IMG/VR virus record: IMGVR_UViG_3300031774_000090 | Location: 1-30,087 of that record | Direction: 5' to 3' (one strand) | DNA: 30,087 bases | Origin: a virus | Shown here: piece by piece, positions 14,730 through 23,132 of the stretch | Layout of the letters: each line of letters starts with the position of its first letter | Numbering within the stretch: position 1 is the first letter of the stretch | Made by a program: the position numbers and the translations under genes | The notes under the pieces: model-generated | Database searches by the model: none | What the model was told of the DNA's origin: nothing | Seen by the model: the letters and a program-made list of their open reading frames with translations, nothing else

Positions 14730-16792
14730 TATCCTCTTGCCTCTAAAGTTTTCATTGTGTCATACATAAGATCAGCTCCTTTTTGAACACTTCCACCACC
14801 AGCGCCTCTAACTGCATCAGCAGTCATTACAAATTCGTTTTTAGAAAGTCTTGCAGGTACGTCATCTGCTCTTTCTTTTGCACCCATAGGTACAAATCCA
14901 CCACCTCTTAAATCCATTTCATTACCACCAAGATTCATCAGTCCACCTTCAGCTTTTCCACTTCTTTGTTTATCTCTAAGTTTAGATCTTCTTATAATTT
15001 CTTTAATACCAGGATAGTCTTTTGATTTACCAAATACTTTAATTTCTTTAGGTCTAAATTTAATTACTTTGCCACCTTTCTTCATCCCTCCACTATCAAT
15101 CATATCTAAAGCAATAGTATAAATTTCCATTTGTTGATCGTGTGAAAGATCATAGAATTCTTTTCCATATTGTTCTTCTGCTAATTGTTCAGCTAACATT
15201 TGTGCTCTCATACCTCTGTCTCCACCACCTGCCATAGGACCAATCGCAACACCTTCTTCTTTCATTAAATAATCTGGGGTAATAATTTCTTCTTCATCCA
15301 TTACTTCTACATCATCACTGGGATTTAAATCCATTAGTCCACCACTAGCAACACCTGCTCTAGCTGCACCTAATTCCATTTGTAAGTATTCATCAATACT
15401 CATGATCGGCATGCCTGGTCTTTGTTCATTCATGTCATATTTATAATTTTCATACATATCTAATTCGTCTTGTGTATAAGCAGAAGCTTTTTGTGAAGCA
15501 AAGTTCATTAACATTTCCATTTGTATTTCATTTAATTCTCCCAAAGGTTTACCAAATAAATCCATAGATAAAGAATTTAATTCATCCATTCTACTTGGAT
15601 CAGATACTTGTTCTCCAATTTCTACACCTTCTTCTTTCATTAAATAATCTGGTGTAATAATTTCTTCATCAAATTCCATAACTTCATCATCAACATCACC
15701 ACCTCTAGCTAATCTTAATTCTCTAATAGGTAATGGTTTAATTTTTTGTTCTTCTAATCTTTCTAAACCCTCTTGAGCTGCACTAAGTGAATCGGTAAAA
15801 TCCTCGTAGCTACCTTCCTCGTCTAGGATCCATCTTTTCTTCTTTTTATCAAATTTTCTTTTTCCTTTTTTCTTTCCTTTTTTCTCGTCCTTTGTGACAG
15901 CTCCGGCTAAAGCATAACCAATTCTTCCGCCCTCACTTAAACGATGTCTTGAAATAGCTTGTGCACTTGTTCTTGCACTCTCAGGAGTAATCATCTCCAT
16001 CGCTGCATCAACTCCTAAAATACCTAACCCTGGAGTTTCCATTATATTTTCTGCTTGTAGCATTGCAACCATTTCTTCTAGTGTTTCTTCACCTGTTGCA
16101 AGTCCTGGAAATCTTTCCATAAACTTTTGAAATATTTGATTGTAAGCATCTTCAGCCATTTGACTACCTTGAATCTGATTTAGTCGAGCTTGAGGAACTT
16201 CCGATATTACTTCTGCTGAATCTGCGGTAACCATATCACCCGCTGCATGACGAACTCTACCACCTGTTCTGTATCCATAAGTGTCTAGCATTTCATCAAC
16301 TTCATCCATGTCCCACGTTCCAGTACCTTCGTAGATTGCTCTGATAGCAGATCTTCTTCCTGCTTTATCCGCGATTCCTTGTTCTAATAATTCTCTATTG
16401 TATTTGTCCAATGCGTCTTCATTTAATTCTGCTGCTTTAATTCCTGCGTCTATTGCACCTTGGGCTGCTAAAGTTTTTAAAGCTCCTTGTTTTTGAATAT
16501 AATCTCCAGCTTTTTTAGCATACTCTGGAAACATTCCAGTTCCTTTACCATAATTAGATAGTGCTGTAGGAAGTGCTGCTAAACCTCCGGCTCTTGCAAT
16601 GTCTTTTAAATTTGCCTCATCGTCACTTGCTGCTCTAGCTGCGGCAGCCGTCATAAATCTAGATGCTGTTTGTCCCAAACCTCCAATACCAGCAGGACCT
16701 ACCATACTTGCTGCTATATAAGGTACGAAAGGACGTATTTCCTTTGGTATTATCTTTTTAATTCTTTTACGTATCTTTGAAAAAAATCCCAT
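14729..16792 (-). CDS. Large virion-associated protein with duplicated acidic motif and basic patch
   Basis: This 687-residue protein is of unknown function. It has a basic N-terminus (MGFFSKIRKRIKKIIPKEI) and an Ala/Gly-rich region. A very basic patch near 299-318 (KGKKKGKRKFDKKKKR) could bind DNA. The acidic motif EEIITPDYLMKEEGV occurs twice, at about 376-390 and 501-515. The C-terminus ends with FVPMGAKERADDVPARLSK, then NEFVMTADAVRGAGGGSVQ, a block I associate with marine phage structural proteins. GG motifs (YRTGGRVRHAAG, EGGRIGYALAG, SGGLMDL, EGGLMNLGG) occur along its length. Position suggests an ejected or head-tail junction protein. Confidence 0.55.
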   Translation of the reverse strand: MGFFSKIRKRIKKIIPKEIRPFVPYIAASMVGPAGIGGLGQTASRFMTAAAARAASDDEANLKDIARAGGLAALPTALSNYGKGTGMFPEYAKKAGDYIQKQGALKTLAAQGAIDAGIKAAELNEDALDKYNRELLEQGIADKAGRRSAIRAIYEGTGTWDMDEVDEMLDTYGYRTGGRVRHAAGDMVTADSAEVISEVPQARLNQIQGSQMAEDAYNQIFQKFMERFPGLATGEETLEEMVAMLQAENIMETPGLGILGVDAAMEMITPESARTSAQAISRHRLSEGGRIGYALAGAVTKDEKKGKKKGKRKFDKKKKRWILDEEGSYEDFTDSLSAAQEGLERLEEQKIKPLPIRELRLARGGDVDDEVMEFDEEIITPDYLMKEEGVEIGEQVSDPSRMDELNSLSMDLFGKPLGELNEIQMEMLMNFASQKASAYTQDELDMYENYKYDMNEQRPGMPIMSIDEYLQMELGAARAGVASGGLMDLNPSDDVEVMDEEEIITPDYLMKEEGVAIGPMAGGGDRGMRAQMLAEQLAEEQYGKEFYDLSHDQQMEIYTIALDMIDSGGMKKGGKVIKFRPKEIKVFGKSKDYPGIKEIIRRSKLRDKQRSGKAEGGLMNLGGNEMDLRGGGFVPMGAKERADDVPARLSKNEFVMTADAVRGAGGGSVQKGADLMYDTMKTLEARG
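15249..15292. repeat. Direct repeat copy A inside the 687-aa gene
   Basis: This 44-nt stretch matches 15624-15667 at 43 of 44 positions. It encodes residues of the EEIITPDYLMKEEGV motif. The copies are 375 nt apart, which keeps the reading frame. Confidence 0.85.
15624..15667. repeat. Direct repeat copy B inside the 687-aa gene
   Basis: This is the partner of 15249-15292 with one mismatch. Recombination between the copies would delete or add 125 codons in frame. Confidence 0.85.
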
Positions 16793-16887
16793 ATTATCTT
16801 CCTATTATATTATTGAAAAGCAAGGTCGCAACTCTTGTATGTAAGCTAGTATCAACCATTTTACTTCGTTTTTTCCTTCCAGTCAAT

Positions 16888-17136
16888 CTACTTTATGTTT
16901 GTATCAGTGCCTAATGGAAGCCCAATTACCTTAACATGTACGCTCTTAGATATATGCTCTTGTTTAGTATCTGTATGAGGGCTATTTACATCAGCTTTAG
17001 CTTCTTCTTCTGATAAATATTCTCTTCCAGTTTCTGTATGTACAATAGTAAGTTCTACTCTAGGCTTATATTTTAAGACTGATTTACCATTTATTGTTTC
17101 GTATTTAATTTCTTCTTCTTGTGCTACAATTGTCAT
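16888..17136 (-). CDS. Small conserved late protein of unknown function
   Basis: This 82-residue protein is acidic and beta-rich, starting MTIVAQEEEIKYETINGKSV, with VELTIVHTETGREYLSEEEA in the middle and HVKVIGLPLGTDTNIK at the end. No membrane segment or motif was recognised. Its ATG overlaps the stop of the 114-aa gene (TAATG at 17136), so it is coupled to a small beta-type virion protein. It may be a minor tail or head-tail component. An intergenic stretch of about 95 nt separates it from the 687-aa gene, the longest such gap in the late operon. Confidence 0.65.
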   Translation of the reverse strand: MTIVAQEEEIKYETINGKSVLKYKPRVELTIVHTETGREYLSEEEAKADVNSPHTDTKQEHISKSVHVKVIGLPLGTDTNIK

Positions 17137-17480
17137 TATCTATCCTCTCTATTAATTTCTAGTATTGATGCTACCACATGTAAAGTATTAGCATCTGCTG
17201 CTGTTACTTGAAGTACTTCATTCTCTAACATAATTAAAGGTTCGGTTAAAAGTTGTAAAGTTTCATTACCTGATACCGCTTGTGTTTTAAATAAGTTAAA
17301 CTTGTTACCTGTTGAAGGATCTGCATCAAATAAATCTACAGTAATAGTAGTAGCTGTATTAGTATCTTCTGATACTAAAAGAGATTTTACAATAGCTCTT
17401 GAGTTAGAAGGTACACTATATAAAGTAGTAACTGTACTAGTTGTTAAATCTTTTTTTGCGTTTAAATATATGTTAGCCAT
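17136..17480 (-). CDS. Small beta-sandwich-like virion protein
   Basis: This 114-residue protein is predicted to be all-beta from alternating hydrophobic and polar residues. Blocks are TVTTLYSVPSNSRAIVKSLL, TTITVDLFDAD and LTEPLIMLENEVLQVTA. It resembles the 107-aa protein at 28713-29036 in plan: an N-terminal strand, a VDxY/VDLF strand, PPNSAIEL or TEPLIML, then a GDVLKA or NEVLQV strand. Proteins of this shape are frequent next to tail fibre and nozzle genes in marine phages. A trimerising decoration or fibre-attachment role is a guess. Confidence 0.65.
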   Translation of the reverse strand: MANIYLNAKKDLTTSTVTTLYSVPSNSRAIVKSLLVSEDTNTATTITVDLFDADPSTGNKFNLFKTQAVSGNETLQLLTEPLIMLENEVLQVTAADANTLHVVASILEINREDR

Positions 17481-17481
17481 A

Positions 17482-17649
17482 TTATCCTAGTCCAAACCAT
17501 GTGTATCTTTCAGAATCTTCTTTTAACTGAGTTAAAAATGTAGAGTTAAGTTGTTCTACTATTGAAGAAAAAGATCTATTGATTTGTCTTTGGTTATCTT
17601 CCGTGTATTCTTTTTTTGGTTCTGGTAATCTTACTGCTATCTTTGTCAT
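17482..17649 (-). CDS. Very small conserved late protein (55 aa)
   Basis: This 55-residue frame is read from the ATG at 17649-17647 to the TAA at 17484-17482. The product starts MTKIAVRLPEPKKEYTEDN, continues RQINRSFSSIVEQLNSTFL and ends YTWFGLG. The ATG overlaps the stop of the 745-aa tail protein (TAATG), and one nucleotide separates its stop from the next ATG. That packing makes a real gene very likely. It looks helical and may be a small tail chaperone or connector, but function is unknown. Confidence 0.75.
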   Translation of the reverse strand: MTKIAVRLPEPKKEYTEDNQRQINRSFSSIVEQLNSTFLTQLKEDSERYTWFGLG

Positions 17650-19886
17650 TATCTTCTACCGTCTGGTTTAAGATCAGCTTGAAAAGTTCCAAACCTCCAA
17701 CTTTGTCCTGATCCTGTATTTTCAATTTTAATAGCTGCGTACCTTCCTCGTGCTCTAGTACTAACAAATGTAGTAGAAGTGTCAACTGTAAAAGGACTAA
17801 AGGAAGCTGTGGTATTAGGAGCAGCTGGAAAAGGAGTGACTGATACATTCACTATTGCATTCCCTATTAAGTTTTTAAAATTAGGTAAAAATCTACCCAT
17901 AGATAAAAAATATTCTCCAATACCTTGATCTGTTTGTAATGCAAAATCAAAAGATTCTACAAAAGAAGTTAAAGCTGTAGTAGATCCATCAGGATTAACT
18001 TGATCGGTTCCTATTTCATGTTCAAAAAATACGGTTTTACCTAAGCCAGTTTCTCCACCAATAACTGGAAATGTGCCTGTGCCTGTACTATCAAATGCTG
18101 TTGCATAAGGTTTAGGATAAACTAATGAATCAATCCAAGTTGTTCTAATTGAATTAGTATTAGTTCCTGTATACCAATTACCCATTGGCACTTGTTGATT
18201 AGTTTGACCATAATTATAAACTACATATCTGTTGTTAAAATCTGATCCTGATGTTGGGTACCACCAAGTAACTTCGGTAAATAAATTATTAATTCCTGCA
18301 CAAATTTGTTGTCCTTTAGTTGTATCAGCATCATCATAAACATAGTCTTCAACCGAACACGGTAAAGTATTAACTGTACCATCAAAAGAAAAGAAGCCAT
18401 TGTTAGACATCCAATAAGCAACACCATCTATTTCAATAGCTGCATTCTGTCCAATCAATCCACAGTTTGTACCTACTTGTTCAAATCCAAATGTAAATGG
18501 AGCACCAACAAACTTCATGGTATATAAAGCATTATCAGTCCATACTAGAATATTTTCTTTAGCAGAGATAGCTCCCATAATTTTAGTACCATCTTGTAAT
18601 CTTTGAGAACCAGCTGTGTTTGTTGCTTGAATAGTATAAGTATTTATATTTTCTTGTTCGGAAAATCTAATTAATAAATCTTCTTGAGAAGTAGGAGTGC
18701 CAATAGTGGCCTCAGTTCCAAAATGAATTAAGTGTCTTGTAGTAGGAGATACTAAAGTTAATCTACTTTTATCTGGATTGTTAGTTGTTTCAAAACTCGT
18801 TGTAAGTTGTGATGCTCTTGTTGTTAATCTTGCGGCAATACCAGCATTCCATGTAAATGTTTTACCATTAGCAATAGTTGCAACCAAAACTTCTCCAAAA
18901 CTACTTAATGACCAAAGGCCTGGTTCTAAAGTTGTAGTAGTAGCTACTACTGGATCACCGTAACCAGCCCAGTCTGTAGATTGAGTAACAGTTGTTCCTA
19001 AAGCTGTTGTTGCTGGAGCTGTTGTTCCAGATTGTGATCTACTAACCGTTGTTAAATCACCTGGAGCTGCATCTGTATTTCCAGTGTAACTAATTAATTC
19101 AGAAGTAGCTGCATAATTACCACTTGAAAAATCACCAATTAAAGCTTTACCACTTGTTGAAAAGTTTTGTGAATCAGCTAAAGTAATAGTGGTATCAGCT
19201 GCTACAATACCTCCATTCAAAGTACTTGTTGCAGAACCTTGAACTGTTCCTCCAAATTGTCCTACACCATATCCATAACCATATGTTTGCGCAGCGGGTC
19301 CAACTCTTGAATAAGGTTTAACAGTACAAGTTCCATTATTGTATGGACCTCCTCCTGCTTCTTGAGTTGGAGAGGTAATAGTAAAAGTAGTATTAGTTGG
19401 AACAGTAATAACTTGATAGGGTTTATCTAAAAAATCTGCGTTATCTAAATTTGAACCGGTAGGTTTAGTAAACGCAGAAAAATATATAATGTCTCCTTCT
19501 TTAAAACCATGAAGTGTTGGACCTGTATCGATTGTAATAGAAGTATTTGCTGTATTAGAAGTAACTGTAGAAGCTAGTGCAATCACCGCTCCGTTGGCAT
19601 CTGTATCAAAAGGAGTAATGTCATGAAGACCTCCTTCAAAATAACAAATTAAAAATTTATCCGTCCCAAGAATTACATATCTGTTTCCAGATGTATCAAC
19701 CAAAGCATGTTGTTTTCTAGCTACACCTACAATAGTATCTGGTATTAAAGATTGCCATCCTCCTACTTTTTCAGGAAGACCATATCTAAATCTTACATTA
19801 TCTGAATCTACCCATCGACCTACTGCACCAACACGTGTGTCTTGTTTGTCAACTCCCGGTGCAAATTTAATTTGTTGAAGAGCCAT
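17649..19886 (-). CDS. Large tail protein, nozzle / stabilisation-protein type
   Basis: This 745-residue protein starts ALQQIKFAPGVDKQDTRVGA, then GRWVDSDNVRFRYGLPEKVG and GWQSL. That opening (GVDKQ..., RWVDxxNVRFR, PEKVGGW) is common in virion proteins of marine short-tailed phages that form the tail nozzle or stabilise the tail, as P22 gp10 does. The middle is beta-rich with many T, S and G, and a beta-propeller is plausible (ENILVWTDNALYTMKF, GVAYWMSNNGFFSFDG). The C-terminus ends SWRFGTFQADLKPDGRR. It is coupled by TAATG to the 55-aa gene. No catalytic motif was seen, and the exact tail position is inferred. Confidence 0.7.
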   Translation of the reverse strand: MALQQIKFAPGVDKQDTRVGAVGRWVDSDNVRFRYGLPEKVGGWQSLIPDTIVGVARKQHALVDTSGNRYVILGTDKFLICYFEGGLHDITPFDTDANGAVIALASTVTSNTANTSITIDTGPTLHGFKEGDIIYFSAFTKPTGSNLDNADFLDKPYQVITVPTNTTFTITSPTQEAGGGPYNNGTCTVKPYSRVGPAAQTYGYGYGVGQFGGTVQGSATSTLNGGIVAADTTITLADSQNFSTSGKALIGDFSSGNYAATSELISYTGNTDAAPGDLTTVSRSQSGTTAPATTALGTTVTQSTDWAGYGDPVVATTTTLEPGLWSLSSFGEVLVATIANGKTFTWNAGIAARLTTRASQLTTSFETTNNPDKSRLTLVSPTTRHLIHFGTEATIGTPTSQEDLLIRFSEQENINTYTIQATNTAGSQRLQDGTKIMGAISAKENILVWTDNALYTMKFVGAPFTFGFEQVGTNCGLIGQNAAIEIDGVAYWMSNNGFFSFDGTVNTLPCSVEDYVYDDADTTKGQQICAGINNLFTEVTWWYPTSGSDFNNRYVVYNYGQTNQQVPMGNWYTGTNTNSIRTTWIDSLVYPKPYATAFDSTGTGTFPVIGGETGLGKTVFFEHEIGTDQVNPDGSTTALTSFVESFDFALQTDQGIGEYFLSMGRFLPNFKNLIGNAIVNVSVTPFPAAPNTTASFSPFTVDTSTTFVSTRARGRYAAIKIENTGSGQSWRFGTFQADLKPDGRR

Positions 19887-19896
19887 TAATTAGCTC

Positions 19897-20664
19897 CTAT
19901 GTATTATTTGATTTTTGAATCCAACCTTTACCTGCAATATTAGTATATATTAAAGTAACAGATTGATTGTTTGTTTGTAAATCTAAGTTAGCAGTAAGAT
20001 TTTGATATTTTAAACCATTAAAATTAACAGCACATTTATTAGTTGCAAATCCATTTGCAGCTGAAGCATCCATAATAGTTATTTCATCTCCTGCGACTGC
20101 GGCTGCAGGTAGTGTTATTGTTACCTGATTGTTTTGAGTATCTACAAAAATTTGATCTCCCGCTACAGCTGTGTATGCAGTTACAGTTGCGGAATCTATA
20201 GAAACATGTCCTTTTTTTAAAATTCCACCTAAAGTAGTTAAAGGAGTAGCTCCATTAGAAACTAATAACATATTAGCTTTTTGAGGAACAGGTACATTAG
20301 AAGCTGCTCCTGTAGTTAAAACTTCTAAAGTAAAAAGATCAGTAGCCGAAGCTCCTCTTGTAGTAGCGTCTTCAATTATGTAAACTCTTGTAGCTGTTCC
20401 GCCTGTAGTCGATGCAGGCATTGTTAAAGTTGTATTACCAGTTAAAGTACCAGTTAATTTTAAATATAAATGTTTACCATCCGCGGTCGACGATCCGTCG
20501 GCTAAACTTAAAGTTTGAGTAGTACCTGTAATAGGAACTTCTAGAAAAGCAGTAGCTGCTTCTAAAACTTGTAAATTAGTATTATTAATTGATCCCCATA
20601 GACCAGCTTTTTCACCGGTTGCTACAAGTTCTAATGATAAATCTGTTGAATAAGTTGATGCCAT
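19897..20664 (-). CDS. Tail fibre-like protein sharing a module with the three adhesins
   Basis: This 255-residue protein starts ASTYSTDLSLELVATGEKAG, then LWGSINNTNLQVLE, an opening common to marine phage tail proteins. Residues about 100-140 form a second beta region. The C-terminal part (about 160-252) has YTAVAGDQIFVDTQNNQVTI, then TLPAAAVAGDEITIMDA and QSVTLIYTNIAGKGWIQKS. The same module with the same spacing occurs before the glycine-rich domain of the 477-, 495- and 485-aa proteins. A tail fibre or fibre-attachment role is likely. It lies 10 nt before the 745-aa gene and 1 nt after the 159-aa gene. Confidence 0.7.
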   Translation of the reverse strand: MASTYSTDLSLELVATGEKAGLWGSINNTNLQVLEAATAFLEVPITGTTQTLSLADGSSTADGKHLYLKLTGTLTGNTTLTMPASTTGGTATRVYIIEDATTRGASATDLFTLEVLTTGAASNVPVPQKANMLLVSNGATPLTTLGGILKKGHVSIDSATVTAYTAVAGDQIFVDTQNNQVTITLPAAAVAGDEITIMDASAANGFATNKCAVNFNGLKYQNLTANLDLQTNNQSVTLIYTNIAGKGWIQKSNNT

Positions 20665-20665
20665 A

Positions 20666-21145
20666 TTAGTACGGTTCTATTGGTGTCCAAACCATGTTTG
20701 CTCCTGGTATAATTTCGTTCCACGTTATAATTCCAGTTTCATTTGTTCTTAATGTTAATGGAACTCCTGTAACATTTACTACTGCGTTACCGGTAACTAC
20801 TATACCACTAGCAGTACGCAACGTCAATTGGTTTTGAAGGGTAGATGGATTAATAACCGCACTACCCGAAGCGGCACTTGTTGCGTCCATTGTACCTAAA
20901 GTTAATGGTACTTTAGGAATTGTATCAGGAACAACTGCTGTACCTTCAACAGTAAAAGTACCTACTTGAGCTGTAGCTAATACTAAAGGATCGGGAGAAA
21001 CTATGACATTAATTACAGTTGTCTCTATTCCTACAGGTCCTGCTCTTAAAGTTAAAGGTGCACCAACTACATTTACAATAGCATTCCCCAAAAATGGAGA
21101 ACTAGAAAATGGTTGAGCTGAAAATGCGTCTTGTCCTAATAACAT
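20666..21145 (-). CDS. Beta-repeat tail protein
   Basis: This 159-residue protein is built from about five related units of 22-26 residues. The clearest are GNAIVNVVGAPLTLRAGPVG (20-39) and GNAVVNVTGVPLTLRTNETG (119-138), with weaker ones ending DPLVLATAQVG, VPLTLGTMDAT and NQLTLRTASG. The pattern, alternating hydrophobic strands closed by P-L-x-L, suggests a beta-solenoid or stacked-sheet fibre segment. It sits among tail genes. Its ribosome site AAGGA (21156-21152) lies inside the 3' arm of a long hairpin, so its translation may be controlled. No catalytic motif was seen. Confidence 0.65.
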   Translation of the reverse strand: MLLGQDAFSAQPFSSSPFLGNAIVNVVGAPLTLRAGPVGIETTVINVIVSPDPLVLATAQVGTFTVEGTAVVPDTIPKVPLTLGTMDATSAASGSAVINPSTLQNQLTLRTASGIVVTGNAVVNVTGVPLTLRTNETGIITWNEIIPGANMVWTPIEPY

Positions 21146-21149
21146 ATAT

Positions 21150-21207
21150 AATCCTTAAAAGGAGACAGTAGGGTATGTGGTGGATCTACTGCCTCCATTT
21201 AAGAATT
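21150..21207 (-). promoter_or_regulatory. Long RNA hairpin between the oxygenase cassette and the beta-repeat tail gene
   Basis: Arms 21150-21171 and 21186-21207 pair over 22 positions with one T-T mismatch and two G-T wobbles around a 14-nt loop. The inner GC-rich 11 bp are followed by TTTT in the minus-strand transcript, so it can act as an intrinsic terminator, but the outer arm also contains the AAGGA ribosome site of the next gene. The wobbles pair only in minus-strand RNA, so the transcript of the flanking genes is the one that folds. Confidence 0.7.
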
Positions 21208-21210
21208 ATA

Positions 21211-21867
21211 TCATCGTTTAAACCAAGATGGAAGACCTAAATGAGGACGCTTATCAAACATATTATCTTTAGCTCCCGGAGTTTTACGGTTATTGTAGTG
21301 AAGAAATACTTGTATACATTCTTTCCCTTTAAATTTTTCTCTCCAATGTTCTAGTTCACAGCCAGAATAAACTAGCATATCGCCTTGTTTTAAATCTATT
21401 TTAATACCTTTGGCTTGGCTAGTAGTAGTTATTTTTTTACCATCGGGTATCCCTACATTTTCATTTGGACTTAAATATATAGGCCAGTCATCACCACCAA
21501 GATTCATAGTAGTTGATATTTCACAACTAAATCTATCTTTGTGTCTTTTAAGTTCATCTCCTTTTTTATATATCCTTGCATAAGTATAAGCTGGATATAA
21601 TTTTAATCCTGTTGCTTTTTCCATAGCTGGTTGACATTTAAGCATCAAAGTTTCCATAGCCATATTTGCATATTGAGAATATGTGTTTGGTATTTGACCA
21701 TCTGGTTCTTCATATTGTCCAAGAATATTTTCAAAAGGTGAAAAGTATCTAGTTTGTTTACAAGTATCATAAACTTGTTTTTGCATTAAAAAATAGTTTG
21801 CAACAAAACCTGCTAAGTCTTGTGATATTGCTTGACGAATAACTGTATACTTTTTCTTTTTAAACAT
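21211..21867 (-). CDS. Fe(II)/2-oxoglutarate oxygenase-like protein (oxygenase 1)
   Basis: This 218-residue protein has the facial triad expected for a non-haem Fe(II)/2OG dioxygenase: H109-K-D111 in DELKRHKDRFS and H174 in SGCELEHW. Core strands are EISTTMNLGGDDWPIYL, IDLKQGDMLVYSG and IQVFLHYNN. The residue that would hold the 2-oxoglutarate tail is not clear, and K183 or R194 are candidates. Such enzymes hydroxylate proteins, nucleic acids or small molecules, and the substrate here is unknown. It overlaps oxygenase 2 by 8 nt and is the last gene of a four-gene run before the long hairpin. Confidence 0.85.
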   Translation of the reverse strand: MFKKKKYTVIRQAISQDLAGFVANYFLMQKQVYDTCKQTRYFSPFENILGQYEEPDGQIPNTYSQYANMAMETLMLKCQPAMEKATGLKLYPAYTYARIYKKGDELKRHKDRFSCEISTTMNLGGDDWPIYLSPNENVGIPDGKKITTTSQAKGIKIDLKQGDMLVYSGCELEHWREKFKGKECIQVFLHYNNRKTPGAKDNMFDKRPHLGLPSWFKR

Positions 21868-22495
21868 CTTTAGCCATATCTTTTAACACCGCTGATATAT
21901 TAAAATGAATAAATCTAAAAGGAGCTTTACCATAGTCAACAGAAAATTCGTGTTCTAGATATCCAGGAAAAAACATAAGCAATCCTGGTTCAGGTTTAAA
22001 ATGAATTAATTCTGTTCCGGGCCATACTCCTTTTTGAGGTTTCATATGTAATTTAGTTGTTCTTGCACCGGTTCTCGGTTCGTGAAAAATGGGATAAGAA
22101 GTCTTCTCACTAGCTTTTAAAAAATAAAAACCATTGACGTGAGTGTTCCAATGAATGTGTGCATTATGATGACCACCACCTTTTTTCGCAAACTCTTGTA
22201 CCCACATTTGTTCAAAGAAAGTAGTATATTTACTCATATCAAATCCTGAGTGATCTAAAAACTCCCAACATTTTTGACCAACATAATTTCTAAAATCCAT
22301 AAACTTAGTATCACTCATTAATTGCGTTGAGTGCCACGCTCGACCAAAGTCGCCGTGGGCTTTAAGATGTGCTTTACCTTCTTTACTCTTTCGTGCTTCT
22401 TTAATATATGGATCAGATGCTTTGTTTAAAGATTTAACAAAGTCTGGTTTTGTTTCTGTCCATACAGGTGTTACAAAATAATTATTTATATACAT
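21860..22495 (-). CDS. Fe(II)/2-oxoglutarate oxygenase-like protein (oxygenase 2)
   Basis: This 211-residue protein starts at the ATG 22495-22493, one nucleotide after the stop of the gene before. An in-frame TTG at 22531 would give a 35-nt overlap and is rejected, because homologous proteins begin near the YFVTPVW motif. Metal ligands are in HHNAHIHWNTHVNGFYFL and YLEHEFSV, followed by FRFIHFN, which supplies a likely 2OG-binding arginine about 12 residues after the distal histidine. The layout fits the putative 2OG-Fe(II) oxygenase family whose members start with a TPVW motif (PF13759 type). The substrate is unknown. Confidence 0.83.
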   Translation of the reverse strand: MYINNYFVTPVWTETKPDFVKSLNKASDPYIKEARKSKEGKAHLKAHGDFGRAWHSTQLMSDTKFMDFRNYVGQKCWEFLDHSGFDMSKYTTFFEQMWVQEFAKKGGGHHNAHIHWNTHVNGFYFLKASEKTSYPIFHEPRTGARTTKLHMKPQKGVWPGTELIHFKPEPGLLMFFPGYLEHEFSVDYGKAPFRFIHFNISAVLKDMAKDV

Positions 22496-22496
22496 A

Positions 22497-23132
22497 CTAT
22501 TTAAATGGATATCCCAAATGCCATACGACAAGTGAATATCGTGTTCCTCTCGTTACTGGTTTAACTCTATGCCACAAATGTGAAGGAAATACTACGATAG
22601 AGCCTTTAGGTAATATTTCAGGTACGCTTCTTATATGTTTAGTTTCATCTCTCATATGAGGATCATAATTTCTAAAATCAAATTCTAATTCTCCGCCTGT
22701 GTATTCGGACCCATCTGTTAATTGACAGGTCATAGATAGTTTTCTAACTTTACCATTATCTGGATCACCTTCTTTTCTTTGATAAGGTTTGTCCCAAGGA
22801 TCCGTATGCCAATCATAATATTGATTTAATTTATATTTTGTAAACTGACAAGACTCTGATCTATCCCACTGAAAATTCCATCCAGCATTTTTATTAGCCA
22901 TATGAACATATGGATGTATTTCTTTATAAATCCACGTATCATCTAACCACACTAAATCAGAATTTCTTTTTCTTTTTAAATCTAATACTTCTTCTTTTTT
23001 TAATTTTTTATCCCCATAACCACCCGTTCTAGCTATTACTTCTTCTTTTGATAATGCATATTTAATAACATCATCACAAAACTTAGGGGTTAAAACTCCA
23101 CTAAAATACCAAAAGTAATTAGATAGATTCAT
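22497..23132 (-). CDS. Prolyl-4-hydroxylase-like Fe(II)/2OG oxygenase (oxygenase 3)
   Basis: This 211-residue protein is the clearest oxygenase of the cluster. H109-T-D111 (QYYDWHTDPWDKP), H188 (FPSHLWHRVKPV) and R198 (GTRYSLVVWHLG) form a complete iron and 2-oxoglutarate site. The sheet EYTGGELEFDF lies between them, as in PKHD-type and prolyl-4-hydroxylase-like enzymes. The family hydroxylates prolines or other residues in proteins, among other substrates. It overlaps the motif-less relative upstream by 14 nt. Whether it acts on a phage or host protein is open, and the Gly/Pro-rich adhesins made from the same transcript are possible substrates. Confidence 0.92.
   Translation of the reverse strand: MNLSNYFWYFSGVLTPKFCDDVIKYALSKEEVIARTGGYGDKKLKKEEVLDLKRKRNSDLVWLDDTWIYKEIHPYVHMANKNAGWNFQWDRSESCQFTKYKLNQYYDWHTDPWDKPYQRKEGDPDNGKVRKLSMTCQLTDGSEYTGGELEFDFRNYDPHMRDETKHIRSVPEILPKGSIVVFPSHLWHRVKPVTRGTRYSLVVWHLGYPFK

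Noticed and set aside
16794-16859. 21-codon frame between the 82-aa and 687-aa genes
   Set aside because: It ends just before the next gene but is very short with a poor ribosome site. It could be a leader peptide but lacks support.
22497-22531. Earlier TTG start for oxygenase 2
   Set aside because: It would lengthen the overlap to 35 nt and add residues before the conserved YFVTPVW start. The ATG at 22495 fits better.
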